NCBI GenBank assembly: GCA_964526945.1
Contig: CAZGNA010000043.1
Span: forward strand, 1-17,760
Source: Fervidifonticultor sp964526945
GTDB taxonomy: Bacteria > Sysuimicrobiota > Sysuimicrobiia > Sysuimicrobiales > Humicultoraceae
Length of the DNA stretch: 17,760 bases
Direction of reading: 5' to 3'
Every line of letters starts with the position of its first letter. The stretch's first letter is position 1. Both the position numbers and the translations under genes were made by a program. The notes beneath the pieces are model-generated. The model did not search any database. It was not told where the DNA came from and saw only the letters and a list, made by a program, of their open reading frames with translations. Of this stretch, positions 1 through 7,800 are shown in pieces.

Positions 1-49
1 CGATGACGATGGGCCCCGACCCGATGATGAGGACGCGTTCCTTAGCCAT
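1..49 (-). CDS. carB: Carbamoyl-phosphate synthase large subunit, N-terminal fragment (cut by window edge)
   Basis: Only the first 16 codons are inside the window. They read MAKERVLIIGSGPIVI, the characteristic start of CarB, whose first ATP-grasp half opens with a VLIIGSGPIVIGQ-type dinucleotide-fold strand. The large subunit uses ammonia passed from CarA, bicarbonate and two ATP to make carbamoyl phosphate for arginine and pyrimidines. The start lies 39 bases after the carA stop on the same strand, so this is the usual carAB order. No Shine-Dalgarno site is visible before the ATG. A 16-codon frame starting in the carA stop (ATGA, 90-92) ends with a TAA that overlaps the carB start, which could couple translation. 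The family call is firm because of the motif and the neighbour. Confidence 0.9.
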   Translation of the reverse strand, partial: MAKERVLIIGSGPIVI

Positions 50-88
50 GGGCCCGGGGCGCCGGGGCGCGCGGATGGTCGCCGACGC

Positions 89-1327
89 TCATCGTCGTCC
101 CGCCTCGTCAGCGGCCGGGGCGCTTTCCGCTGCCGGGCGCCCCGGGCCGCCGCTGGCCTCGCCGGTGGACGTCCGCGACGGCTGCCCCGTCGCAGCCGGT
201 GCCGGCACGGGGTGGACGCGGCGACGCCGGACCGGCGTCCCGTAGGCCGCCACCAGGGCCAGGAACCGATCGAACACCGCCACGGAGTCCTGGGGCCCCG
301 GACGGCCTTCAGGGTGGTACTGCACCGAGAAGACCGGCAGGTGGCGGTGACGCATGCCTTCCACGGTGCCGTCGTGCAGGTTGCGGTGGGTGACCTGCAG
401 GCCCGTGCCGGCCAGTGTGGCCTCGTCGACCGCGTAGCCGTGGTTTTGCGTGGTGATGGCCACCCGCCCCGTCTCTTCGTCGCGCACCGGGTGGTTGGAA
501 CCGCGGTGCCCGAAGGGCAGCTTGAAGGTGCGCGCGCCCGCGGCCAGCGCCAGGATCTGATGGCCCAGGCAGATGCCCAGCACGGGCATCGCCTCCCACA
601 GGGCGGCGACTTCTCGGGCGATGGCGCCCAGCCGCGCCGGGTCGCCCGGACCGTTGCTGACCACCAGGCCCTGGGCGCCGGCGGCCCGGATCTGGGCCGC
701 CGTGGCGTCGTGGGGGAACACCGTGACGTCGCACCCGCGCGCCCGCAGGTGCCGGACGATGCCCTGCTTGGCCCCGCAGTCCAGGACCGCAATCCGCGGA
801 CCGTCGCCCGGATACCGCAGGACCTCCCGGGTCGAGACGCGCGCCACCAGGTCGAGGTCGCCGAGGTCGGGCAGGCCGCGCGCGCGGGCGAGCAGGTCGG
901 TCGGCGACGCATCGCCGGTGGCGATCACCCCCCGCCGCACGCCGCCGGTGCGCAGGTGGCGTACCAGGCGCCGCGTGTCGACGCCGGCGATGCCCACGAC
1001 GCCCCAGGCGCGCAGGTAGTCGTCCAGGGCCGCGCGGCCGGCGGCCGCGTCGCCCGGCGCCGCCCACCGGACCACGAAGCCGGCCACGTGGGGACGGGGC
1101 GACTCCAACGCCTCGTCCGTGAACCCGTAGTTGCCCACCAGCGGGTAGGCCATGACCACGATCTGCCCGCAGTAGGACGGGTCGCTCAGCACCTCCTGGT
1201 AGCCGGTCAGGCTGGTGGTGAAGACCACCTCGCCACCGGTCCACCCCGAAGCGCCGAGGGCCTCGCCGTCGAACACCTGTCCGTCGTCCAGGACCAGTCG
1301 CGCGCGGCGTGCGGGGTTCGTGTTCAT
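89..1327 (-). CDS. carA: Carbamoyl-phosphate synthase small (glutaminase) subunit
   Basis: CarA hydrolyses glutamine and channels ammonia to CarB for carbamoyl phosphate, the shared precursor of arginine and pyrimidines. From the chosen start (MNTNPARRARLVLDDGQVF) the protein is 412 residues. The N-terminal CPSase small-chain domain covers about 1-150 and contains FTTSLTGYQEVLSDPSY. The class I amidotransferase domain covers about 185-360, with the nucleophile in GICLGHQ (Cys253) and the His/Glu pair in YHPEGRPGPQDS (His338, Glu340). The tail after about residue 360 is a 50-residue Pro/Ala/Arg-rich extension, longer than usual for the family. The start is chosen because similarity begins there and a -10-like box lies 7 bases upstream, implying a leaderless message. 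An in-frame ATG four codons earlier and a much longer upstream open frame look non-coding. Confidence 0.95.
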   Translation of the reverse strand: MNTNPARRARLVLDDGQVFDGEALGASGWTGGEVVFTTSLTGYQEVLSDPSYCGQIVVMAYPLVGNYGFTDEALESPRPHVAGFVVRWAAPGDAAAGRAALDDYLRAWGVVGIAGVDTRRLVRHLRTGGVRRGVIATGDASPTDLLARARGLPDLGDLDLVARVSTREVLRYPGDGPRIAVLDCGAKQGIVRHLRARGCDVTVFPHDATAAQIRAAGAQGLVVSNGPGDPARLGAIAREVAALWEAMPVLGICLGHQILALAAGARTFKLPFGHRGSNHPVRDEETGRVAITTQNHGYAVDEATLAGTGLQVTHRNLHDGTVEGMRHRHLPVFSVQYHPEGRPGPQDSVAVFDRFLALVAAYGTPVRRRRVHPVPAPAATGQPSRTSTGEASGGPGRPAAESAPAADEAGRR

Positions 1328-1328
1328 G

Positions 1329-1363
1329 TGTATAAACATACCATCATGAGAATAAAAATGCAA
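1329..1363 (-). promoter_or_regulatory. carA promoter with two tandem ARG-box-like operators
   Basis: This AT-rich patch is unlike its GC-rich surroundings. On the minus strand, TTGCAT (1358-1363), 17 bases and TATGTT (1335-1340) form a promoter. TGG before TATGTT gives an extended -10. Transcription would begin at about the carA ATG. Read on the plus strand, AGAATAAAAATGCA (1349-1362) fits the ArgR pattern TGAAT-WWWW-ATTCA at 8 of 10 arm positions. TGTATAAACATACC (1329-1342) fits at 7 of 10. The centres are 20 bp apart, the spacing expected of paired ARG boxes bound by one ArgR hexamer. Both overlap the -35/-10 region, so binding would block polymerase. Arginine repression of carAB is known in many bacteria; that ArgR acts here is inference. 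Confidence 0.6.
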
Positions 1364-1502
1364 CATGATGGCGACCGCCCCGGCGACCCTTCCCGCCGGT
1401 CGCGCGCCCACCCGCCGCCGGGGCACCGACAGGAAGGCATCCGGGCGTCGCGAAACACTGACAGCCGGCCGGACCGATCCCGCTCGCATTCGACGATGGC
1501 GC

Positions 1503-2291
1503 ATGGCGCCCAGGATCACCGTCACCGAGGTCTCCAAGGTCTACCGCACAGGACGCCGCGCGGTGCAGGCGCTCGATCGCGTCTCGCTGCAGGTGGCCGA
1601 CGGCGAGTTCGTCTGCATCGTGGGACCCTCGGGGTGCGGGAAGTCGACGCTGCTGCGCATCCTGGCAGGGCTCGTGCCCCAGACGTCGGGCACGGTGGAG
1701 ATCCGGGCCAGCGGCCGCGGCAAGCCGCTGCACAGCCTGGTCTTCCAGGAGTACGCCATCTTCCCCTGGAAGACGGTCCTGGAGAACGTGGCCTTCGGGC
1801 TGCAGATGCGTGGGGTGCCCAGGCGCGAGCGCGAGGCGCTCGCGCGCGACTGGATCACCCGGGTGGGCCTGGGGGAGTTCGCCGACGCCTACCCCCGCCA
1901 GCTCTCGGGCGGCATGCGTCAGCGCGTGGGCATCGCCCGGGCCTTCGCCAACGACCCCGAGGTGCTGCTCATGGACGAGCCGCTGGGCGCGCTGGACGCC
2001 CAGACGCGCCTGCTCCTGATGGACGAGCTGCTGGGGCTGTGGCAGGCGGACCGCAAGACCGTGGTCTACATCACCCACGACATCGAAGAGGCGGTGTTGC
2101 TGGGCGACCGCGTGATCCTCATGACCGCGCGCCCCGGGAGGTGGAAGGCCGAGTTCGCCGTGCCGTTCCCCCGTCCGCGGGGGCTCGACCTCATGGCGAC
2201 ACCGGCGTTCGGCGGGCTCGCGTACCGGATCTGGGAAGCCCTGCGGGACGAGGCCCTGGCGGCGATGCGGGCCGGCGCGGGCGTCCCATGA
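1503..2291 (+). CDS. ABC transporter ATP-binding protein, nitrate/sulfonate/taurine type
   Basis: This is the cytoplasmic ATPase of an importer in the NitT/TauT (SsuB/TauB-like) family. The 262-residue protein from MAPRITVTEV shows all ABC motifs: Walker A GPSGCGKST (41-49), Q-loop FQEY (about Q82), signature LSGGMRQRVG (134-143), Walker B VLLMDEP followed by LGALD, and H-loop ITHDIEEA (His192). The FPWKTVLENVAFGL segment after the Q-loop is typical of this subfamily. The open frame extends 46 codons upstream, but that part is Arg/Thr-rich with no family similarity, so the later ATG is preferred even though no clear Shine-Dalgarno precedes it. Its stop overlaps the permease start by 4 bp (ATGA). 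The substrate cannot be told from the ATPase. Confidence 0.92.
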   Translation: MAPRITVTEVSKVYRTGRRAVQALDRVSLQVADGEFVCIVGPSGCGKSTLLRILAGLVPQTSGTVEIRASGRGKPLHSLVFQEYAIFPWKTVLENVAFGLQMRGVPRREREALARDWITRVGLGEFADAYPRQLSGGMRQRVGIARAFANDPEVLLMDEPLGALDAQTRLLLMDELLGLWQADRKTVVYITHDIEEAVLLGDRVILMTARPGRWKAEFAVPFPRPRGLDLMATPAFGGLAYRIWEALRDEALAAMRAGAGVP

Positions 2292-3079
2292 CCCCGGACG
2301 TCCGTGACCGCCTGCTGGCGGCCGGTGCCCCGGTCGCGCTGGTCGCGCTGTGGGAGGCGGCGGTGGCCGCCCGGGTGCTGGACCCGCGGTTCTTCCCTCC
2401 GCCGTCGCTGGTGGTGGTGACGCTGGGCCGGCTCGTGGCCGACGGGACCCTCGTGCAGCACACCCTGGTGAGCGTCGTGCGGGTGCTGGGGGGCTTCGCC
2501 ATCGGAGGCGGCGCCGGCCTGGCCAGCGGCCTGCTCCTGGGCGTGGCACGGCCGCTGCGCGTGGCGCTCGAGCCGGTGATCTCGGCGCTCTACGTGATCC
2601 CCAAGGTCGCCATCCTGCCGCTCGTGATGCTCATCTTCGGCCTGGGAGAAGCCGCCAAGGTCGCCATCGTGGCCATTGCGACGTTCTTCGTGGTCGTGAT
2701 CAACACCACCGCGGCGGTGATCGGCATCGAGCCGATCTACCTGGAGGCCGGCCGGGCGTTCGGCGCCCGCGGGGCGAAGCTGTTCGCCCACGTCGTCCTG
2801 CCGGGCGCGCTCCCGGCGATCTTCACCGGCCTGCGCCTGGCCCTGGGCACCGCGCTCATCGTGGTCATCGCCGCGGAGTTCGTCGCGGCCAAGGAAGGCA
2901 TCGGCTACTTCATCTGGTTCGCGTGGAACACGCTGCGGCCCGAGGCGATGTTCGCGGGCTTCATCGTGATCGGCGCCCTCGGGATGCTGTCCTACGCGGC
3001 CGCGCACCGGGCCGCCGCGCGCCTGATGCCCTGGCAGGAGGAAGCACCGGCGCGCGACGGTCGGCCGGAAGGCGTATGA
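2288..3079 (+). CDS. ABC transporter permease, nitrate/sulfonate/taurine type
   Basis: Inner-membrane permease (SsuC/TauC-like, BPD_transp_1 fold) of the importer encoded by its neighbours. The protein has 263 residues, normal for the family, with about six hydrophobic segments. The ATPase-coupling EAA loop is clear: EAGRAFGARG from Glu153, with the conserved Gly159 and ending in VVLPGALPAI. The N-terminal FFPPPSLVVVTL and the central VIPKVAILPLVMLIFGLGE are also typical of this family. Translation is coupled to the ATPase gene by an ATGA overlap. The last 20 residues are a hydrophilic Glu/Arg/Gly tail. The binding-protein gene follows after a 166-bp gap that holds a repeat structure. Confidence 0.93.
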   Translation: MTPDVRDRLLAAGAPVALVALWEAAVAARVLDPRFFPPPSLVVVTLGRLVADGTLVQHTLVSVVRVLGGFAIGGGAGLASGLLLGVARPLRVALEPVISALYVIPKVAILPLVMLIFGLGEAAKVAIVAIATFFVVVINTTAAVIGIEPIYLEAGRAFGARGAKLFAHVVLPGALPAIFTGLRLALGTALIVVIAAEFVAAKEGIGYFIWFAWNTLRPEAMFAGFIVIGALGMLSYAAAHRAAARLMPWQEEAPARDGRPEGV

Positions 3080-3090
3080 GCCGCGAGGGC

Positions 3091-3205
3091 GTACGCGTCC
3101 GCAGAGGACGTAGCCTCCGGGAGGCGCCCTCCGCAGGGACGCAGCCGCCGGTGCCGTACTCTTCGGCGGGGCACGGCCTCCGGGAGGTGCCCTCCAGGGG
3201 GAGTC
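3091..3205 (+). repeat. Imperfect tandem repeat with hairpins between permease and binding-protein genes
   Basis: Two imperfect copies of a roughly 60-base unit occupy most of the 166-base gap inside the ABC operon. The clearest shared core is GCCTCCGGGAGG-C/T-GCCCTCC at 3113-3132 and 3176-3195 (one mismatch, 63 bases apart). Each unit begins with GTAC (3091, 3156). Unit 1 contains CGTCC-GCAGA-GGACG and an outer GCGTCC/GGACGC pairing. Unit 2 can fold GGGCAC (3169-3174) with GTGCCC (3187-3192). There is no T-run. It may be a REP-like element, or an intra-operon stem that sets the level of the binding protein relative to the membrane parts. The function is not known. Confidence 0.6.
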
Positions 3206-3245
3206 TCCAGCAAAGCGTGGGCCCTGATCGGAAGGAGCGCGCACG

Positions 3246-4286
3246 ATGACACACGAGCAATCGCACGGGCGCACGGTGCGCCGGTTTGGTCGAACGGTGG
3301 CGACGGTGCTCGCGACGGCCGCACTGGTCGGCGGCGCGGTCCCCGGGCGTGCGGCCGCACCGCCGGAGAAGGTCGTGGTGGCCCACGTGCCGCTGATCAA
3401 CTTCGCCACGCTCTACGTCGCCATCGAACGGGGCTTCATGGCGCAGCAGGGCCTGGAGGTCGAGTTGGTGCGCGTCGCCTCGGGCACCGAGGCCCTGGTC
3501 TTCCTGGCCCAGGACCGTCTCGACGTGGGGGCCATCGGGCTGGCGGCGTCCATCTTCAACGCCTTCAACCGCCGGCTGGACCTGCGCATCGTGGCCTCCA
3601 CCTCGTCGTGGGGTCAGCGCCATGGCACCAAGATCCTGACCCGCGTCGACCTGTTCGATGCGGGCGACGTGCGCTCCGTGCGCGACCTGAAGGGGCGGCG
3701 CGTGGCCGTCGCCGGCGGGCCGGGCTCGGCCGGCCACTACCTGTTCCTGCTGGGTGCCCGACGCGGCGGCATCGGCCCCCGTGACTTCGAGCTGGTGAAC
3801 CTGCCCAACCCCAACCACGGCGCCGCACTGGCCCAGGGGCGGGTGGACGCCTCGCTGACCGGCTCGCCCTTCGCCGCGGCGGCGCTGGCCCAGGGCCTGG
3901 CCCGGCCGCTGCTGGAGAACTTCGCGCCCGGCACGGCCACCACGGTCTTCGCCTACTCCGGCGGGTTCATGCGCGCGCGCCCCGAGACGGCCACGCGGTT
4001 CCTGATGGCCCTCGTGCAGGCAGCGCGGGCCATGCAGGGCGCGCGGTACTTCGACGACGAGAACGTCGCCGCGTACAAGAAGTACACCGGCGTCCGCGAC
4101 GAGGTGCTGCGGGCCGAGCCGCCCCTCGTGTACTATCCCGACATGCGCATCGTCACCGGCACCATCGTCGACATGGAGCAGACGTTTCGCGAGGCCGGGC
4201 TCGCCGACTACACGGCCCCGCTGCCCCTGGACGCGATGGTGACGACCCGCTTCCAGCAGGAGGCCCTCAGGCGGCTGGGACGGTAG
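3246..4286 (+). CDS. ABC transporter substrate-binding protein, NitT/TauT (NMT1/SsuA-like) family
   Basis: Exported periplasmic or lipid-free binding protein of the importer, 346 residues. The N-terminus has a signal peptide: a basic region with VRRFGRTVA (Arg-Arg-like, so Sec or possibly Tat), a hydrophobic stretch at about 17-33 and likely cleavage near GRAAA (about 35-38). The mature part starts VVVAHVPLINFATLYVAIERG, the usual opening of NMT1/SsuA-like proteins (strand, then a helix meaning 'acts as if reading a slow-growing enzyme mimic'). DLKGRRVAVAGGPGSAGHY around 140-160 is the second-lobe entry typical of the family. A strong Shine-Dalgarno, GGAAGGAG, sits about 8 bases before the ATG. 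The ligand could be nitrate, a sulfonate, a pyrimidine precursor or another small organic molecule; nothing in the sequence decides it. Confidence 0.85.
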   Translation: MTHEQSHGRTVRRFGRTVATVLATAALVGGAVPGRAAAPPEKVVVAHVPLINFATLYVAIERGFMAQQGLEVELVRVASGTEALVFLAQDRLDVGAIGLAASIFNAFNRRLDLRIVASTSSWGQRHGTKILTRVDLFDAGDVRSVRDLKGRRVAVAGGPGSAGHYLFLLGARRGGIGPRDFELVNLPNPNHGAALAQGRVDASLTGSPFAAAALAQGLARPLLENFAPGTATTVFAYSGGFMRARPETATRFLMALVQAARAMQGARYFDDENVAAYKKYTGVRDEVLRAEPPLVYYPDMRIVTGTIVDMEQTFREAGLADYTAPLPLDAMVTTRFQQEALRRLGR

Positions 4287-4396
4287 AGGCGGCGCCCGTG
4301 GGCGCGGCGACGCCCGTGGCCATGGCAACGCCCGCGTGCGTGAGGGGCGATGCCCGTACGGGCGACCGCGCGTGTATGGCCGGCGGCGCGCGGCCC
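4287..4396 (+). other. Intergenic region after the ABC operon
   Basis: No gene is seen here. It holds three loose copies of GGCRAYGCCCG (about 4306, 4324 and 4346) and a 12-base palindrome GCCCGTACGGGC (4352-4363). A short GCGCC/GGCGC hairpin lies just after the binding-protein stop. These could end the ABC transcript, but no T-run follows any of them. Confidence 0.35.
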
Positions 4397-4426
4397 TTGA
4401 CAGTGCCCGGTCGCCGTCTGTACATT
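4397..4426 (+). promoter_or_regulatory. Promoter of the glutamate synthase leader
   Basis: A perfect -35 box TTGACA (4397-4402) is followed after 18 bases by TACATT (4421-4426, 4 of 6 to TATAAT). Transcription would start near 4433, about 55 bases before the riboswitch, and give a leader of about 420 bases before the glutamate synthase start. Confidence 0.65.
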
Positions 4427-4488
4427 CGGCACTAACGGCGGGCCGTCGCCGCGACGCGACCGTGCATGGGGCCCGCGACGCGGAGGAA

Positions 4489-4591
4489 GTGCGCCTAGGG
4501 TTCCGCGGCCCGAACAGGGCCGGTCTGGTTCGAGCGGCGCAGGCGGCAGACCGAGCCGCTACACCGTCGGGACAGAAGCCCGAGGGGTAGG
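4489..4591 (+). promoter_or_regulatory. ykkC subtype-2 riboswitch aptamer, probably ppGpp-sensing
   Basis: The conserved ykkC blocks occur in order: CCTAGGGTTCCG (4494-4505), a GGCCC/GGGCC hairpin (4507-4521), GGTTCGAGCGGCGCAGG (4527-4543), CTACACCGTCGGGACAGAAG (4559-4578) and CCCGAGGGGTAGG (4579-4591). TGCGCC (4490-4495) can pair perfectly with GGCGCA (4536-4541). This add-on P0 helix marks the subtype-2 members that bind polyanionic ligands (ppGpp, PRPP) rather than guanidine. P2 is GCGGC/GCCGC (4535-4539 with 4555-4559) and P3 is CGGG/CCCG around ACAGAAG. Published ppGpp types sit upstream of amino-acid genes including glutamate synthase, and PRPP types upstream of purine genes. The gene downstream here is glutamate synthase, so ppGpp is the better guess. 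The RNA class is seen in the sequence; the ligand is inferred from context. Confidence 0.9.
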
Positions 4592-4660
4592 TTCCTCACA
4601 GCCCGGAGGGTCGCCTCCGGTTCCCCATGGGGAGGAGCCCATCCCTCGGGTTTCTGCATT
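4573..4660 (+). terminator. Riboswitch-controlled terminator (expression platform)
   Basis: The last aptamer segment and a downstream segment form a long inverted repeat. Bases 4573-4588 pair without a break with 4641-4656 (two G-U pairs). After one mismatch, 4590-4597 pair with 4632-4639. Inside the loop is a second hairpin, CCGGAGG-GTCG-CCTCCGG (4603-4620). The 3' arm ends GGG followed by TTTCTGCATT, a weak T-tract. The 5' arm uses the 3' strands of P3 and P1, so terminator and ligand-bound aptamer cannot coexist. This predicts an ON switch: ligand stabilises the aptamer and lets transcription continue into glutamate synthase. Confidence 0.75.
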
Positions 4661-4803
4661 CCCGGGGCCTGGCGTCCGGTGGGACCGGCCGCGGCACCCG
4701 GGACGGGCGACGCCACGGCCCGCGGCGGCGCGCCACGGGTGTGCAGCACCCGCCTGCGACCGTGGAGGCCGTGCGTGGCCTGCGCTGATCCTGGCGGGCG
4801 GCG

Positions 4804-4833
4804 GGCGTGCCGCACGGCCGCGTGCGGCACGCC
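4804..4833 (+). promoter_or_regulatory. Perfect 13-bp stem with GCCG tetraloop, just upstream of glutamate synthase
   Basis: GGCGTGCCGCACG (4804-4816) is the exact reverse complement of 4821-4833, with a 4-base loop. The stem ends 19 bases before the start codon, directly before the ribosome-binding region (GGTGAGG). No T-run follows, so it is more likely a second control or mRNA-stability element than an intrinsic terminator. The 145 bases between the riboswitch terminator and this stem hold no gene, only short hairpins such as CCGGT/ACCGG at about 4676. Confidence 0.6.
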
Positions 4834-4852
4834 ACGATGTCGGTGAGGCAGC

Positions 4853-7800
4853 ATGGACCAGACAGCGGTCATCCCATCCGTCCTCGACCGCGAGCGCGAC
4901 GCATGCGGCGTCGGCTTCGTGGCAGACCGCCGCGGCCGCCACAGCCACCGGATCCTCCGTCTGGCGCTGGATGCGGTGGCCGCGATGGCGCACCGCGGCG
5001 CGATCTCGGCCGACGGGAAGACCGGCGACGGCGCCGGCGTGCTCACCCAGATTCCCTACGCGCTGCTGCGTCGCGACCTGCGCCTGAAGACCCCCAACGC
5101 CGATCTGGGCCTGGGCATGCTCTTCCTGCCCCAGGCGACCGACGCCGCCCGCGAGGCGTGGATGCTGGTCGCCCAGACCCTGGACGCCTGCGGGATCCCG
5201 GTGCTGGGCTGGCGGGTGGTGCCGGTCGATCCCGCGGCACTGGGCGACCACGCCCGTCGCACGATGCCCGAGATCGCCCAGGTCGTCGTGGGCCGGCCAC
5301 GGGGGCACGACGACGACGCGTTCGAGCGGGCGCTGTACCGGGCCCGCCGGCGCATCGAGCGCCACGCGCAGGCGGCCGGCCTCCCCCTCTACATCCCCTC
5401 CCTGTCGCGGGCCACGGTGGTCTACAAGGGCCTGTTCGTGTCCCCCCAGCTGCCGCGCTTCTACCGCGACCTGGCCGACGACGCCTACGAGACGGCCATC
5501 GCCGTCTTCCACCAGCGCTACAGCACCAACACCTTCCCCTCGTGGTCGCTGGCCCAGCCGTTCCGGCTGCTGGCGCACAACGGCGAGATCAACACGCTGC
5601 AGGGGAACGTGGCGTGGATGACCGCACGCGAAGCCAACCTGCGCTCGCCGCTGTGGCCCGAGGGGCTGGACGACCTGCGCCCCATCATCCAGCCCGGCGG
5701 GTCCGACTCCGCCATGCTCGACAACGTGCTGGAACTGCTCGTGCGGGGCGGGCGCGACGTGCTCCACGCCATGCTCATGCTGGTGCCCGCCGCGTGGGAA
5801 GGGGTGCCCGACCTCCCCGAGGCCATCCGCGGGTTCTACGAGTACCACTCCTGCCTGGTGGAGGCCTGGGACGGCCCCGCCGCGCTGGCGTTCTCCGACG
5901 GACGCTACGTCGCCGCGGCGCTGGACCGCAACGGCCTGCGCCCGGCCCGCTACGTCGTCACCCGCGACGGCCTCGTGGTGGTGGCCTCCGAGGCCGGCGT
6001 GGTGGAGGTCGCCCCCGACCGCGTGGTCGAGAAAGGCCGGCTGGGGCCCGGGCAGATGCTGGCGGTCGACACCTACAAGGGCATCGTGCTGCACGACGAC
6101 GAGATCAAGGGCCTGTACGCCGTGCGCAAACCCTACGCCGACTGGGTCGAGCGGCACCTGATCCGTCTGGACGACGTGCACGCCACCGGGGCCGTCCGCC
6201 CGCCGGCCGACCTCGCCACGCGCCAGCAGGTCTTCGGCTACACGGCCGAGGACGTGGGGTTCGTCCTGCGGACCATGGTCGAGGAGCGCAAGGACCCGGT
6301 CTTCTCCATGGGCGACGACACGCCGCTGGCCGCGCTCTCCCAGCGACCGCGCCCGCTGGCCCACTTCTTCCGCCAGCGCTTCGCGCAGGTCACGAACCCG
6401 CCCATCGACCCGCTGCGCGAGCGACTGGTGATGTCGCTGGCGGGCTACCTCGGGCCGCAGCAGAGCCTGCTGGAGGAAGACCCGCTGCATGCCCGCCTGA
6501 TCCACCTGCCCTCGCCGGTGCTGACGCCCGACGTCATGGACGCGATCCGCGTCCGGTCACCGTGGCCGGTGGTCGAGCTCGACGCCCTCTTCCCGGTCGC
6601 CGATGGCCCCGGGGGGCTGGGCCCGGCCCTGGACGCCCTGGTCGCCCGCGCCTGTGCCGCCGTCGAGGGCGGCGCGGGCCTGGTGATCCTCACCGATCGG
6701 GGGGTCACGCCGGCGCGGGCGCCGATCCCCATGCTGCTCGCGGTCTCCGCCGTCCACCACGGCTTGATCCAGCGCGGGCTGCGCGCCCGCACGGGGCTGC
6801 TGTGCGAGTCGGGCGAGGCGCGCGACATCCACCAGTTCGCCACGTTGATCGGGTACGGCGCCAGCGGCGTGCATGCGTACCTGGCGATCCAGACCGTCGC
6901 CGCCGACGCCGCCGACGCCCGCGCGGCCCGCGAGCGCATCGAGCAGTGGCGCCAGGCCGTGGAGGACGGGCTGCTCAAGATCATCTCCAAGATGGGGATC
7001 AGCACGCTGGCGGCCTACCACGGCGCGCAGATCTTCGAGGCCGTGGGGCTGGACGCCGACGTGGTGGCGCGGTACTTCCCGGGCACGCCCGCCCACCTGG
7101 GCGGGGTCGGGCTCGAGGAGCTCGCCGCCGCGGTGCTGCAGCGGCACGCGCGGGCCTTCGCCGACGCGCCGGCCGCCCTCGAGGAGTCGGGCTTCCTGCG
7201 CTTCGTGCGCGACGGCGAGTACCACGCCTTCAACCCCTACGTGGTCAAGGCCGTCCGCCAGGCCGCCCAGGTGCCGGGGCGTACGGGCCGGAGCGCGGCC
7301 GAGCGCGGAGTCGCCGTCGGCGACGCGTTCGCGCGCCTGGAGGCCCTGGTCGACGACCGGCCGCCCACCGAGGTGCGCGACCTGCTCGAGTTCGTGCCGG
7401 GGACGCCCGTCCCGCTGGACGAGGTCGAGCCGGCCGCGCAGATCGTCCGCCGCTTCGTCATCTCGGCCATGTCGCACGGCGCCCTGTCGCGGGAGGCCCA
7501 CGAAGCCCTGGCCATCGCGGCCAACCGCCTAGGCGCCCGGTCCAACAGCGGCGAGGGCGGCGAGGATCCCGCGCGCTACCGCCCCTACCCCACCGGCGAC
7601 TGGGCCAACAGCGCCATCAAGCAGATCGCCTCGGCGCGCTTTGGGGTCACGCCGGCCTACGTGCTCTCGGCTCAGGAGCTGGAGATCAAGATGGCCCAGG
7701 GCAGCAAGCCCGGCGAGGGCGGCCAGCTGCCGGGACACAAGGTGAGCGAGGAGATCGCGCGCATCCGGCGCAGCCAGCCGGGCATCACCCTGATCTCGCC

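Noticed and set aside
1328..1537. Upstream-extended start for carA (70 extra residues)
   Set aside because: The extension has no family similarity and would run through the promoter and operator region.
212..2287. A long plus-strand open frame antisense to carA that continues in frame into the ABC permease
   Set aside because: Only the part from 2288 resembles a protein family; the upstream part is the complement of carA and an alternate frame of the ATPase.
3200..3245. TPP riboswitch before the NMT1-like binding protein (a CCTGATC is present)
   Set aside because: No CUGAGA box or matching stems occur; the CTGATC is isolated.
4489..4591. Guanidine-I riboswitch
   Set aside because: The CGAGCGGCGCAGG segment and its 6-bp pairing with the 5' flank fit subtype 2, and the downstream gene is not a guanidine exporter or carboxylase.
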